NCBI RefSeq assembly: GCF_042652085.1
Contig: NZ_JBHSJF010000004.1
Coordinates: 119,819 to 183,818 of the forward strand
Direction of reading: 5' to 3'
Length of the DNA: 64,000 nucleotides
From: Flaviflagellibacter deserti
GTDB taxonomy: Bacteria > Pseudomonadota > Alphaproteobacteria > Rhizobiales > Methylopilaceae
Shown one piece after another: positions 9,893 through 18,920 of this stretch; the stretch's first letter is position 1, and the number at the start of each line of letters is the position of its first letter. The notes below the pieces were generated by a model. It was given only the letters and a program-made list of their open reading frames with translations, was not told the DNA's origin and searched no databases. Both the position numbers and the translations under genes were made by a program.

Positions 9893-11845
9893 ATGGCTCC
9901 CGACCGTCGTTCCGTCATCGCTGGTCTTGGCGCCTTGGCCGCCGGACTGCCCTTCCGACCTGGAGCCGTGGAGGCTCAGACCATGACCGCACAAGCCGAC
10001 CTCATCCTTCTGAACGGCCGCGTCACGACGCTCGATCGCGGCAATCCGCAGGCCCAGGCGATTGCGATCGCCGGCGGCCGCTTCCTCAAGGTCGGCTCGG
10101 AGCGTGAGGTAATGGAACTCGCCGGTTCGGAGACGAAGAAGATCGATCTCGGCGGCCGCCGGGTCATCCCCGGCCTGATCGACAGCCACATGCACATCAT
10201 CCGCGGCGGGCTGAACTACAATATGGAGCTGCGCTGGGACGGCGTGCGCTCGCTCGCCGACGCGATGCGGATGCTGAAGGAGCAGGTCGACCGCACGCCA
10301 GCGCCGCAATGGGTGCGCGTGGTCGGTGGCTTCACCGAGCATCAGTTCGCGGAGAAGCGCCTGCCGACCATCGGGGAACTGAACGCCGTCGCTCCCGATA
10401 CGCCGGTCTTCATCCTGCACCTCTACGATCGGGCGCTGCTGAACGGCGCCGCGCTCCGCGCCGTCGGCTATACCAAGGACAGCAAGGATCCCCCAGGGGG
10501 CGAGATCGTCCGCGACGCGCAGGGCAATCCGACCGGACTGCTGCTCGCCAAGCCGAACGCGACGATCCTCTATTCGACGCTCGCCAAGGGGCCGAAGCTG
10601 CCGGCCGAGTACCAGAAGAACTCGACCCGCCATTTCATGCGTGAAGTGAACCGCCTCGGTGTGACCGGCGTGATCGATGCCGGCGGTGGCTACCAGAACT
10701 ATCCCGACGATTACCGGATCATCGAGGAACTGCACGCCGACGGGCAGCTCACCGTCCGCATCGCCTACAATCTCTTCACCCAGAAGCCGAAGGAAGAGCT
10801 GAGCGACTTCACCGGCTGGTCGAACATGGTGAAGCCGGGACAGGGCGACGACACCTTCCGGGTCAACGGCGCGGGTGAGATGCTGGTCTACACCGCGGCC
10901 GACTTCGAGGACTTCCGGGTCGAGCGCCCGGACATGCCGCCGAGCATGGAAGGCGACCTCGAACCCGTCATCCGCCTCCTCGCCGAGAAGCGCTGGCCGT
11001 GGCGCCTGCATGCCACCTACAACGAGACGATCACCCGCGCGCTCGACGTCTACGAGAAGGTCGCCCGCGACATCCCGTTCGACGGCCTCAACTGGTTCTT
11101 CGACCACGCCGAGACGATCGACGACCGCAATATCGACCGCATCGCCAAACTTGGCGGCGGCATCGCCGTGCAACATCGCATGGCGTTCCAGGGCGAATAT
11201 TTCATCGAACGCTACGGCAACCGCGCCGCCGAGCGGACGCCTCCCATTCAGAAGATGCTCGCGGCCGGAATTCCCGTTGGCGGCGGCACCGACGCGACCC
11301 GTGTCGCCTCGTACAATCCGTGGGTCTCGCTGTTCTGGATGGTCAGCGGCAGGACGATCGGCGGCACCGAACTCTACCCGGTCGCCAACCGCCTCGATCG
11401 CGAGACGGCGCTGCGCCTCTGGACCGAGAACAATACCTGGTTCTCCTCCGAGGCCGGCAAGAAGGGCCAGATCAAGGAGGGCCAGCTCGCCGATCTCGCG
11501 GTTCTCTCAGACGACTATTTCTCGGTTCCGGAAGATGCGATCCAGGACATCACCTCGGTCCTCACCGTGCTGGGCGGCAACCCGGTGCACGGCAGCGGCG
11601 ATTTCGTCGATCTCGCGCCCGCGCTTCCCGCGCCGATGCCCGATTGGTCGCCGGTCGGCCGCTTCGGCGGCTACCAGCAGCGCGCCTCGACCGACAACAC
11701 CTACCGCCTCGCGGCGGCCTGCGGCTGCGCCAGCGCCTGCGGTGTCCACGGTCACGCACATTCCCGCGCTCTCGGGCAGGCCGCTCCGGTCTCCGACGAG
11801 CGCTCGTTCTGGGGCGCGCTCGGCTGCGCCTGTTGGGCATTCTGA
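9893..11845 (+). CDS. Exported YtcJ-like metal-dependent amidohydrolase
   Basis: 650-aa amidohydrolase-3 family protein. The N-terminus has a short twin-arginine-like signal (DRR, then a hydrophobic Ala/Gly stretch ending near VEAQ), so it is probably exported. Metal ligands: GLIDSHMH (His99, His101), later FFDHAE and QHRMAF, and GGGTDA. The family hydrolyses C-N bonds of amides, ureas or formamides; the substrate here is unknown. The C-terminal about 45 residues, after the core, are rich in Cys and His (CGCASACGVHGHAH, GCACWAF), which is unusual and may bind metal. It lies in a run with the cysteine hydrolase, transporter and porin genes. Confidence 0.92.
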   Translation: MAPDRRSVIAGLGALAAGLPFRPGAVEAQTMTAQADLILLNGRVTTLDRGNPQAQAIAIAGGRFLKVGSEREVMELAGSETKKIDLGGRRVIPGLIDSHMHIIRGGLNYNMELRWDGVRSLADAMRMLKEQVDRTPAPQWVRVVGGFTEHQFAEKRLPTIGELNAVAPDTPVFILHLYDRALLNGAALRAVGYTKDSKDPPGGEIVRDAQGNPTGLLLAKPNATILYSTLAKGPKLPAEYQKNSTRHFMREVNRLGVTGVIDAGGGYQNYPDDYRIIEELHADGQLTVRIAYNLFTQKPKEELSDFTGWSNMVKPGQGDDTFRVNGAGEMLVYTAADFEDFRVERPDMPPSMEGDLEPVIRLLAEKRWPWRLHATYNETITRALDVYEKVARDIPFDGLNWFFDHAETIDDRNIDRIAKLGGGIAVQHRMAFQGEYFIERYGNRAAERTPPIQKMLAAGIPVGGGTDATRVASYNPWVSLFWMVSGRTIGGTELYPVANRLDRETALRLWTENNTWFSSEAGKKGQIKEGQLADLAVLSDDYFSVPEDAIQDITSVLTVLGGNPVHGSGDFVDLAPALPAPMPDWSPVGRFGGYQQRASTDNTYRLAAACGCASACGVHGHAHSRALGQAAPVSDERSFWGALGCACWAF

Positions 11846-11854
11846 GGAGCGGGC

Positions 11855-12295
11855 ATGGCGGGGCCGGGGAATCTCAAAACGAAATCTGTCGGCCAGGTTC
11901 GCCCGGTGATTGGTTCGCGCGCCATACAATGGCTCGCTCTGCTCGGCCTCTGCGCAGCCTATCTGCAAGGCGGCATCAACAAGGCGACCGATTTCGGCTC
12001 TGCCATCGCGGAGATGAACCATTTCGGACTCTCGCCGGCCGCGCCGTTCGCCGTTGCGGTGATCATACTTGAGCTCGGCGCGTCCGCGATGATCCTGACT
12101 GGAATCTGGCGCTGGGCTGGCGCCCTTGCGCTCGGCGGTTTCACGCTGGTGGCGACGTTCCTCGCCAATCGTTATTGGGAGATCGCGCCGCCTGAACGAT
12201 TCATGATGGCGAACTCGTTCTATGAACACCTCGGCCTTGTCGGCGGCTTCCTGCTGGTCGCCTGGTACGACCTGAACGAGGCTCGCGCGAAATGA
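11855..12295 (+). CDS. DoxX-family membrane protein
   Basis: 146 aa with four predicted membrane helices and the DoxX-type pattern (YLQGGINKATDF in the first helix, ILELGASAMILTG in the second). DoxX-like proteins are small inner-membrane proteins tied to quinol oxidation or redox homeostasis in some systems; no specific reaction can be assigned. AGGAG lies just after the amidohydrolase stop and seven bases before ATG 11855; the last four bases (ATGA) overlap the MFS gene, so the genes are translationally coupled. Confidence 0.9.
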   Translation: MAGPGNLKTKSVGQVRPVIGSRAIQWLALLGLCAAYLQGGINKATDFGSAIAEMNHFGLSPAAPFAVAVIILELGASAMILTGIWRWAGALALGGFTLVATFLANRYWEIAPPERFMMANSFYEHLGLVGGFLLVAWYDLNEARAK

Positions 12296-13884
12296 GCGGA
12301 AGTTTCGCGCCCCTACGCCAGCCCGTCTTCGCAGTCCTTTGGGCAGCGACCGTGCTTGGCAACACCGGCAGTTTCATGCGCGACGTCGCGAGCTCATGGC
12401 TCGTGACCGACCTCTCGGCCTCGCCTGCGGCGGTCGCGATGATCCAGGCAGCGGGGACCCTGCCGATCTTCCTTCTGGCGATCCCAGCCGGCGTGCTTTC
12501 CGACATCCTCGATCGCCGCAAGTTCCTCATCTTCATCCAGGTTATGCTCGCCTCGGTCAGCATAAGCCTGATGATCCTGTCGCATCTCGGCCTTCTGAGC
12601 GTGAGCTCGCTGGTCGCCCTCACATTCCTCGGCGGCATCGGCGCCGCCCTGATGGGTCCGACGTGGCAGTCGATCGTGCCGGAGCTCGTCGAAAAGCAGG
12701 ACCTCAAGAGCGCCGTAGCGCTGAACTCGCTCGGCATCAACATCGCCCGTTCCATCGGCCCGGCGACCGGCGGCTTTCTGCTCGCGGCCTTCGGTGCGGC
12801 GGTCACCTATGGAGCCGACGTCCTTAGTTACATTTTCGTCATCGCCGCGCTGCTCTGGTGGCGGCGTCCGCAGGACGCTGATGACGTCTTGTCGGAACGC
12901 TTCACCGGCGCGTTCCGGGCCGGCCTCCGCTATGCCCGCGCGAGCCGCGAACTCCATGTCGTGCTGATCCGCGCGGTGGTGTTCTTCGCGTTCGCCAGCG
13001 CAGTCTGGGCCCTTCTGCCCCTCGTCGCCCGGAACCTTCTAGAGGGCGATGCCGGCTTTTTCGGCATTCTGCTCGGAGCTGTCGGTGCCGGTGCAATCGT
13101 CGGCGCGCTCGTCATGCCGCGTCTCAGGCAAAAGCTCGATGCCGACCAACTGGTGCTTGGTTCGGTACTCGTCACCGCTCTTGTCATGGCCAGTCTCGCG
13201 CTTGCTCCGCCGAAGTTCATTGCATTCGTGCTTCTCCTGCTCCTCGGCGGCGCATGGATCGTCGCGCTCACGACGCTGAACGGCACGGCGCAGGCGATCC
13301 TGCCGAACTGGGTTCGAGGCCGTGCCCTTGCCGTCTATCTCACCGTCTTCAACGGCGCGATGGCGGGTGGCAGTCTCGGCTGGGGCCTGATCGCTCAGGA
13401 ACTTGGCGTGCCGACCACGCTGTTGGTCGGCGGTGCCGGCCTCGTCATCGCAGGCCTCGTCATGCACCGGATCAAGCTGCCCATCGGCGAGGCTGATCTC
13501 ACCGCCTCGCATCATTGGCCCGAGCCGCTGACTATCGATCCAGTCGAACATGATCGCGGTCCAGTCATCATCCAGATCGAGTATTGCGTATCTCGCGACA
13601 GCAGGCCTGATTTCATCTCCGCACTGACCAGATTGTCAGCCGAACGCCGTCGCGACGGTGCCTATCAATGGGGCGTGATGGAGGACGCGGCGGATCCCGA
13701 AAGGATCACCGAATGGTTCATGGTCGAAAGCTGGGCGGAACATCTCCGGCAACATCACCGTGTGTCGAAGGCGGATGCCGATATCCAGGCGGAGGTGTTG
13801 CGTTTCCACTCGGCCGCCGAGCCGCCGAAGGTGACGCATCTTCTGGCGATCGAGGCCAAGCACCAGAAGGCCTTTAAGCCATGA
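12292..13884 (+). CDS. MFS transporter (EntS-like, MFS_3) with C-terminal ABM-like domain
   Basis: 530-aa major facilitator. Residues about 1-400 form the helical transporter with the MFS_3/EntS look (RQPVFAVLWAATVLGNTGSF at the start, GVLSDILDRRKFLI loop 2-3). Residues about 425-520 form a soluble domain resembling antibiotic-biosynthesis-monooxygenase/dabb folds (IQIEYCVSRDSRPDFISALT ... ITEWFMVESWAEHL). This fusion is known in the family. Members export siderophores or drugs. It overlaps DoxX and porin genes by 4 bases on each side. Here it probably exports or imports the pathway's substrate or product; direction is inference. Confidence 0.93.
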   Translation: MSGSFAPLRQPVFAVLWAATVLGNTGSFMRDVASSWLVTDLSASPAAVAMIQAAGTLPIFLLAIPAGVLSDILDRRKFLIFIQVMLASVSISLMILSHLGLLSVSSLVALTFLGGIGAALMGPTWQSIVPELVEKQDLKSAVALNSLGINIARSIGPATGGFLLAAFGAAVTYGADVLSYIFVIAALLWWRRPQDADDVLSERFTGAFRAGLRYARASRELHVVLIRAVVFFAFASAVWALLPLVARNLLEGDAGFFGILLGAVGAGAIVGALVMPRLRQKLDADQLVLGSVLVTALVMASLALAPPKFIAFVLLLLLGGAWIVALTTLNGTAQAILPNWVRGRALAVYLTVFNGAMAGGSLGWGLIAQELGVPTTLLVGGAGLVIAGLVMHRIKLPIGEADLTASHHWPEPLTIDPVEHDRGPVIIQIEYCVSRDSRPDFISALTRLSAERRRDGAYQWGVMEDAADPERITEWFMVESWAEHLRQHHRVSKADADIQAEVLRFHSAAEPPKVTHLLAIEAKHQKAFKP

Positions 13885-15239
13885 TCGGCCGCGATCGGCT
13901 TCGCGCTCGATCATCGATTGTGGCTTACTGCATCGCACTGTCGTTCCTGGCCTGCGGTATGTGCCGGGATGCCTTTGCCGAGACAATTCCAGCGACGAAC
14001 TCCGACTTTCTCAAGTCCTTGAAATCCATCCCGCTGAATCCAGACGCTAGTTGGTATCTCTCTTTGGGTGGCCAACAGCGGCTTCGCTTCGAGTCCATTG
14101 AGCACCCGATTTTCGGGCTAGGGTCGCCTTCGTCTAACGATTACCTGCTGTTGCGAACCTTCCTGTCCGCCGATGTCCATTTCGGTTCGAACCTCAGGAC
14201 ATTTCTTGAATTGGCCAGCGGATCGGCCCCGGGCTGGGACGGAGACGCCCCTCCGACGCAAGACGACGACATCGACGTGCTGCAAGGATTCGCGGAAGCC
14301 ACGGCGCCCCTTGGAGATGCCAATCTCGGCATCCGGGGCGGACGGCAGGAGATGAGCTTCGGCTCTTCCCGGCTTGTCTCGGTGCGGGAGAGCCCAAACA
14401 TCCGACGCTCGTTCGACGGGCTTCGCGCCTTCTACACCGCCGACAAGGACGTCCGCGTCGACGCCTTCGTCGTCCGTCCCGTGGCGCCCGAGACCGGTGC
14501 GTTCGACGACAAGGCCGACCTCGCGCAGACCTTCTGGGGCCTCTACTCGACGTTCGACATCGGCGCGACCGGCATCGATTTCTACTATCTCGGCCTCGAA
14601 CGCGACGAGGCGCGGTTCGCGGTCGGTGTTGCGGACGAAAACCGTCAGACGTTCGGCGTCCGGATATTCGGCTCGCAGGCGGGTTTCGATTGGAACGTCG
14701 AGGCAGCGTTCCAGTTCGGCTCGTTCGGCGGCGACGGCATCCGTGCCTGGACGGTCTCTTCCAATCTCGGATACCAGTTCATGGGGCTGCCGCTGACCCC
14801 CCGATTGGGGCTGAACGCCGACGCGATCAGCGGCGACCATGATGCCTCGGACGGACGTCTGGAAACGTTCAACCCGCTTTTTCCCAAGCTTCCCTATTTC
14901 TCCGAGGCAAACCTCGCCGCTCCGGCGAACCTGCTCGACTTGCAGCCCAATCTCACACTCTGGTTTCGATCGGATCTTACGCTCGAAGTGGGATGGAACC
15001 CGCTGTGGAAGCAGGCCGAGGCCGATGCCTTCTATGCGCCTCCTCTCGTCCCGGTCGCGAACACCGGCGGAGATGGTCGTTTCATCGGTCAGCAGGTGAG
15101 CGCGACCTTGAGCTGGGACGTCGACGAGCATCTCAACCTCACCGGCACCTATGTGCATTTCGAGCCGGGCGACCGGCTCTCACAAGTTGGCGGACGATCG
15201 GGTGATTTCGTTGGCCTGTGGGCCCAATGGACCTTCTAA
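13881..15239 (+). CDS. Alginate-export-type outer-membrane porin
   Basis: 452 aa: signal peptide (YCIALSFLACGMCRDAFAE), then a beta-barrel of the alginate-export (AlgE) family with LSLGGQQRLRFE at the start, the strand pattern GIRGGRQEMSFGSSRLVS, and a C-terminal aromatic residue (LWAQWTF) typical of BAM substrates. In non-alginate producers this family serves as a substrate-specific channel within catabolic operons. The start ATG overlaps the MFS stop by 4 bases. It closes the six-gene run and supplies an outer-membrane entry point for its substrate. Confidence 0.9.
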   Translation: MIGRDRLRARSSIVAYCIALSFLACGMCRDAFAETIPATNSDFLKSLKSIPLNPDASWYLSLGGQQRLRFESIEHPIFGLGSPSSNDYLLLRTFLSADVHFGSNLRTFLELASGSAPGWDGDAPPTQDDDIDVLQGFAEATAPLGDANLGIRGGRQEMSFGSSRLVSVRESPNIRRSFDGLRAFYTADKDVRVDAFVVRPVAPETGAFDDKADLAQTFWGLYSTFDIGATGIDFYYLGLERDEARFAVGVADENRQTFGVRIFGSQAGFDWNVEAAFQFGSFGGDGIRAWTVSSNLGYQFMGLPLTPRLGLNADAISGDHDASDGRLETFNPLFPKLPYFSEANLAAPANLLDLQPNLTLWFRSDLTLEVGWNPLWKQAEADAFYAPPLVPVANTGGDGRFIGQQVSATLSWDVDEHLNLTGTYVHFEPGDRLSQVGGRSGDFVGLWAQWTF

Positions 15240-15494
15240 ACCGACGGAGAGGCACCCACGCCCGATCACCAAGGACGGCGTCCAGATTTTAGGGATCAGG
15301 TCCGAAAGTCGCATATCCGCCAACGGATGTTGCATCGCGCGAGATATGCCTTGTCGTGACACCACCGCGTTCATGACGTCTGCTTTGCGCCAATCGCGGA
15401 CCTCAGGAACGTCTGCTAGTCGGCGAAGCGGCCAATGTTCCGTCTCAGCGACTCGACCCTAGCTTGTTGTTAGAATTCCGCGCGCCCGCTCGAT
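15240..15494. other. Convergent intergenic region
   Basis: 255 bases between the stops of the porin gene and the convergent LysR gene. No gene or clear terminator stem is visible. Confidence 0.4.
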
Positions 15495-16391
15495 TCATCT
15501 CGATCTGGCGACAGACAACGTGCTGGCTATGAATTCGACGAACCGTTCCGCCCTTTTGGGCATATGGCGTTCGAAGGCATGGATGAAATTGACCGGCACA
15601 GGTTGAAGCGCATCGCCGGCAAGGAGGCGTGCCAACGCCCCTGAATCGAGATCCTTCTGCACCGTTGGCATTATCAACTGCGCTATGCCGAGGCCGTTGA
15701 CCGCGGCGATCCGCAGTGCTTCGCCGCTATCCGCCTCCATCGCGGCCCTGGCATCGGGCAGAAAGCTGCGGCCATCGGCGAAGCGGATCGGATAGGGCCG
15801 ACCACCTAGCCGATAGACGATATGCGAATGCTGCTCGAGGTCTGCCGGCGACGCCGGTTCGCCATGCGCGGCGAGATATGCCGGCGACGCCACCAAGGCG
15901 AGGACCAGCGTGCCCAGCGGTCGCGCGAACAGGCTGCTGTCCTCGAGCGTGCCGAGCCTGAGCGCCAGATCGAAACCCTCGCGCAGGATATCCGCCCGGC
16001 GGTCGCTCAGGCTGATGTCGAGGAGGATTTCGGGATATTGCGGCACGAATCGGGTCGTGATCGCATCCAGCAAAATGCGCCCCAGATCGGCCGGGAGACT
16101 GACCCGCAACCGTCCGCCGGTTAGCCGGCTTGGTTCAAGCACGTCCTGCGCATCGGCTAGGGCATCCAACAATGGGGCGACTTCCTCATAGTAGCGCTGT
16201 CCTTCGTCAGTGAGGACGGTGATGCGGGTGGTGCGCTGAAACAGGCGGACGCCCAGCCGCTTTTCCAGCCGGGCAATGCTCTTGGACACTGCCGATGGGG
16301 TCGTGCCGCCAAGCTTGGCGGCGGCCGTGAAGGAACCTGCCTCGACCACGCGGACAAACGCCGTCAGGCCGTGAAGTTGAGCGCTATCCAT
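15495..16391 (-). CDS. LysR-family transcriptional regulator
   Basis: 298 aa with an N-terminal winged HTH (AFVRVVEAGSFTAAAKLGG, TPSAVSKSIARLEKRLG) and LysR effector domain from about residue 90. It is divergent from the SDR gene (92 bp between starts), so it likely controls that oxidoreductase and itself. It belongs to the DmlR/PecT-like branch by its LFQRTTRI... segment. The coinducer is unknown. Confidence 0.94.
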   Translation of the reverse strand: MDSAQLHGLTAFVRVVEAGSFTAAAKLGGTTPSAVSKSIARLEKRLGVRLFQRTTRITVLTDEGQRYYEEVAPLLDALADAQDVLEPSRLTGGRLRVSLPADLGRILLDAITTRFVPQYPEILLDISLSDRRADILREGFDLALRLGTLEDSSLFARPLGTLVLALVASPAYLAAHGEPASPADLEQHSHIVYRLGGRPYPIRFADGRSFLPDARAAMEADSGEALRIAAVNGLGIAQLIMPTVQKDLDSGALARLLAGDALQPVPVNFIHAFERHMPKRAERFVEFIASTLSVARSR

Positions 16392-16483
16392 TATTGCCTT
16401 CTAGGCACAAAAGATGTCGCCGTCGACGGACTGATGTCCACGATCGCGATTTCCCAGATGGTCGTCACCACAGGAGATGCTTC

Positions 16484-17233
16484 ATGGGATCAGTTGAAGG
16501 AAAGGTCGCCGTCATCACCGGCGGCAATAGCGGAATCGGCTTCGCCATGGCGGAACGGTTCGTCCGCGAGAGCGCGCGGGTGGTGATCGTCGGCCGCCGC
16601 CAGGATGCCGTGGATCACGCTGTCGCGGCGCTGGGCGATCGGGCGGCAGGCCTTGTCGGCGACGTCGGCGATCCGGTGACGCACGATAGGGTCGCCGCTT
16701 TCGTGGCGGAGCGGTTCGGCAAAGCTGACATCTATGTCGCCAATGCTGGCGCCATAACGATCGAGCCGAGCATGGCGGTTTCCGCCGAGAGCTTCGATCG
16801 CCAGTTCGACACCAATGCCCGGGCGGCATTTTTCGGCGTGCAGGCCATCCTTCCGCATCTGGCGGATGGCGGGGCCATCCTGCTCACCAGCTCGATCGCG
16901 ACGTCGAAGCTGCTCGATGGCCATGCCGTCTACGCGGCCACCAAGGCGGCGGTCGAAGCCTTTGCCCGCGCCTGGGCAGTCGAACTCGCGCCGCGCCGCA
17001 TCCGCGTGAATGTCCTCAGTCCCGGCCCGACGGACACGCCCATCCTCGGCAAACTGGGCCTGCCCGCCGATGCCGTTCCCGCGATGGAAGCGGAAACAGC
17101 GGCGCGCATTCCCCTCGGCCGCCTCGGGGAGGCCAGCGACCTTGCCGATGCCGCGCTGTTCCTCGCGTCCGACCGGGCCGCCTTCATCACCGGCGTCAAT
17201 CTGGCCGTCGATGGCGGCATCGCCCTGACATGA
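16484..17233 (+). CDS. SDR-family NAD(P)-dependent oxidoreductase
   Basis: 249-aa classical short-chain dehydrogenase: cofactor motif TGGNSGIGFAMAER, NAGA at the end of beta-4, catalytic Ser in LLTSSIATSK, YxxxK in YAATKAAVEAFARAWA, and the late PGPTDTPI. The substrate is not predictable. AGGAG is seven bases before ATG 16484, so the 30-codon extension toward 16394 is rejected. It is probably regulated by the divergent LysR. Confidence 0.94.
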   Translation: MGSVEGKVAVITGGNSGIGFAMAERFVRESARVVIVGRRQDAVDHAVAALGDRAAGLVGDVGDPVTHDRVAAFVAERFGKADIYVANAGAITIEPSMAVSAESFDRQFDTNARAAFFGVQAILPHLADGGAILLTSSIATSKLLDGHAVYAATKAAVEAFARAWAVELAPRRIRVNVLSPGPTDTPILGKLGLPADAVPAMEAETAARIPLGRLGEASDLADAALFLASDRAAFITGVNLAVDGGIALT

Positions 17234-17686
17234 CCCGGCCGAAGGGAAGACGAAGATGACCACGACCTACATGGGAGGCTGCCTCCTTAGCGAAAGGCTC
17301 CGCCCCTACGTGCCGCCGGCGCTCGTAGCACTGGTACGAACCATCTACTTCTCACATGGGTCCCAAAGGCTTGGAGACTTGAGCTTCTGTGCCCAGCCGG
17401 AATAACGTTCCCGGGGGGCCAGATGAACACCAAAATTGAAAGTCTTTTATCGGACTACGACGGGGTGTCAGACCGAGTATGCGAAGCTCGTACACGTGGT
17501 GGTGGCGAGGCTGGAGGACGCGCTGCGAAGGGGGATCATGGCCCGTGTCTCCGGTAGGACCAAATCTACCGAGTGCCCTCGGCAACCTGGGCGTGCATGG
17601 ATTCGGCCCGGCAGTGATACACAGTCGGCAAGGGGAGGAGACGCCTCGCGAAGTCTTGCGCGAGTTGGAAATGCGGGCACTAGACC
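17234..17686. other. Intergenic region with no supported gene
   Basis: 450 bases between the SDR and AraC genes. Frames on both strands are short, without family motifs. The G-rich blocks and one frame that runs into the AraC start (to 17694) suggest decayed or structured sequence, but nothing can be named. Confidence 0.4.
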
Positions 17687-18640
17687 ATGAGTAAGTCGAT
17701 ATTGCGCGATCCCTCACAGGAGGATCCGCTAGCCGCATCTGAGGCGCGCCAAGACCACTTGCCGACCGCCGATCAGCGTCCTCCCGATGCGGAAATGGCG
17801 CGCGTACTTAATACCGCACCACTTCGCATGGCGTTAGATCCATCCGGTGGCGCCATCGCCCATTGGAAACATGAACCATTACATGACGTCGTGGAGCCCA
17901 TGAGCCACCACGTCATAATGGCTTACAACGGCTCGATCCAGCGCATGGAGCGGCGATCCGGAAGATCGGTTGCGATTGGAACGTTTCGCCCCGGGGTCGT
18001 TATAATCATTCCGGAAGGATCAAGCTCGCGATGGGATATCCCGAAACCTGTTGATGTCGTGCAGCTCTATCTTCCTCACACAACGCTCGCGCGCGTTGCA
18101 GGCGAAGCCGACATGGCCGCACCGGGCATTCTTTTGGAGCGAACCGCACACCCCGACCCCGTTACATCCCGATTGCTCTTGACCGCGGCGGATGCCCTGG
18201 AGAGCAATGAGGTCCTGGATACGCTGTTCAGGCAGCAACTGACAGACCTCCTGGCCACGCGTCTCCTGGCTGCACACACCGGCTCGCCAACCACGATCCC
18301 GCCGGTCATGGGCGGGCTGGCACCGAAGACGCTGCTTCGCGCGATCGAACGTTTGCGTTCGGACAGCGATGCGGACGTCTCGCTCGCGACTCTCGCTTCG
18401 GAAGCTGGCCTGTCGCGCTTCCACTTCTGCCGCGCCTTCAAAGAAAGCACCGGGCTTTCACCTCATGCCTGGTTGCGCCAATACCGCCTCGAGCAGGCCA
18501 TGACTATGCTGCGTGACACTGACTCATCGGTCGCGTCAGTCGCAGCGGCGCTTGGCTATGCCTCTCAGACAGCCTTCGCTGCGGCGTTCAGGCGGTTGAC
18601 CGGCGACGCCCCGAGTGATTGGCGACGGCGCGCGCGGTAA
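17687..18640 (+). CDS. AraC-family transcriptional regulator
   Basis: 317 aa. The N-terminal part (about 40-190) is the AraC_N-type sensor of the subgroup with MSHHVIMAYNGS; the C-terminal about 100 residues form the two-HTH DNA-binding domain (LATLASEAGLSRFHFCRAFK, then VAAALGYASQTAFAAAFRR). It lies upstream of an MBL hydrolase, an alpha/beta hydrolase and an NDH-2-like flavoprotein. The two-box direct repeats with a 20-bp period found at its 3' end and before two downstream genes fit the spacing AraC proteins bind, so it may control them. The effector is unknown. Confidence 0.94.
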   Translation: MSKSILRDPSQEDPLAASEARQDHLPTADQRPPDAEMARVLNTAPLRMALDPSGGAIAHWKHEPLHDVVEPMSHHVIMAYNGSIQRMERRSGRSVAIGTFRPGVVIIIPEGSSSRWDIPKPVDVVQLYLPHTTLARVAGEADMAAPGILLERTAHPDPVTSRLLLTAADALESNEVLDTLFRQQLTDLLATRLLAAHTGSPTTIPPVMGGLAPKTLLRAIERLRSDSDADVSLATLASEAGLSRFHFCRAFKESTGLSPHAWLRQYRLEQAMTMLRDTDSSVASVAAALGYASQTAFAAAFRRLTGDAPSDWRRRAR

Positions 18641-18680
18641 CAGCCATCGTTCTGTAAGCAGGTCAATCGCTCTGGCGCGA
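18634..18680 (+). repeat. Two-box direct repeat, copy 1 (at the AraC stop)
   Basis: Contains CCATCGTTCTG (18644) and CAATCGCTCTG (18664), 20 bases apart, in a 47-base block that begins over the AraC stop codon. The left box is the most diverged of the six boxes in the window. Confidence 0.8.
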
Positions 18681-18684
18681 GGCC

Positions 18685-18755
18685 TTGGACGACCCATTCA
18701 GTCAGCAGTTCGCTCATCTCCTAGCCACGCGCCTTCCGGCCGCGCACGCGGCTCC
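18685..18755 (+). pseudogene. Degenerate fragment of an AraC-type gene
   Basis: The frame here reads DPFSQQFAHLLATRLPAAHA, which matches DTLFRQQLTDLLATRLLAAH inside the intact AraC gene (about 18217-18285). After it the sequence jumps straight to the equivalent of the AraC stop (GCGCGGTAAC). So this is a second AraC-type 3' region with a large internal deletion, left over from a tandem duplication. Confidence 0.7.
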
Positions 18756-18804
18756 GCGCGGTAACAGCAATCGCTCTGCAAGCAGGTCAATCGCTCTGGC
18801 GCGA
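18756..18804 (+). repeat. Two-box direct repeat, copy 2 (before the MBL hydrolase)
   Basis: CAATCGCTCTG at 18768 and again at 18788, exactly 20 bases apart, ending 117 bases before the MBL hydrolase ATG. This is the cleanest copy and a candidate operator for the neighbouring AraC regulator, or part of the duplicated unit. Confidence 0.8.
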
Positions 18805-18920
18805 TCAGACACCCGGTTCGCTACATCACTCGTCGTCGTCGATCACAAATGCTTGCGGCCAATGAGGCGGCGGCGGCGACACCGAGACTTCAGAAAACTG
18901 AAACAACCGGAGTAGATTCC

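Noticed and set aside
9815..11176. 453-codon minus-strand frame opposite the amidohydrolase
   Set aside because: Complementary shadow of a well-supported enzyme gene with metal-ligand motifs; no independent evidence.
17234..17686. G-rich intergenic stretch that looked like part of a group II intron
   Set aside because: No reverse transcriptase frame and no domain V stem could be identified, so the resemblance is not supported.
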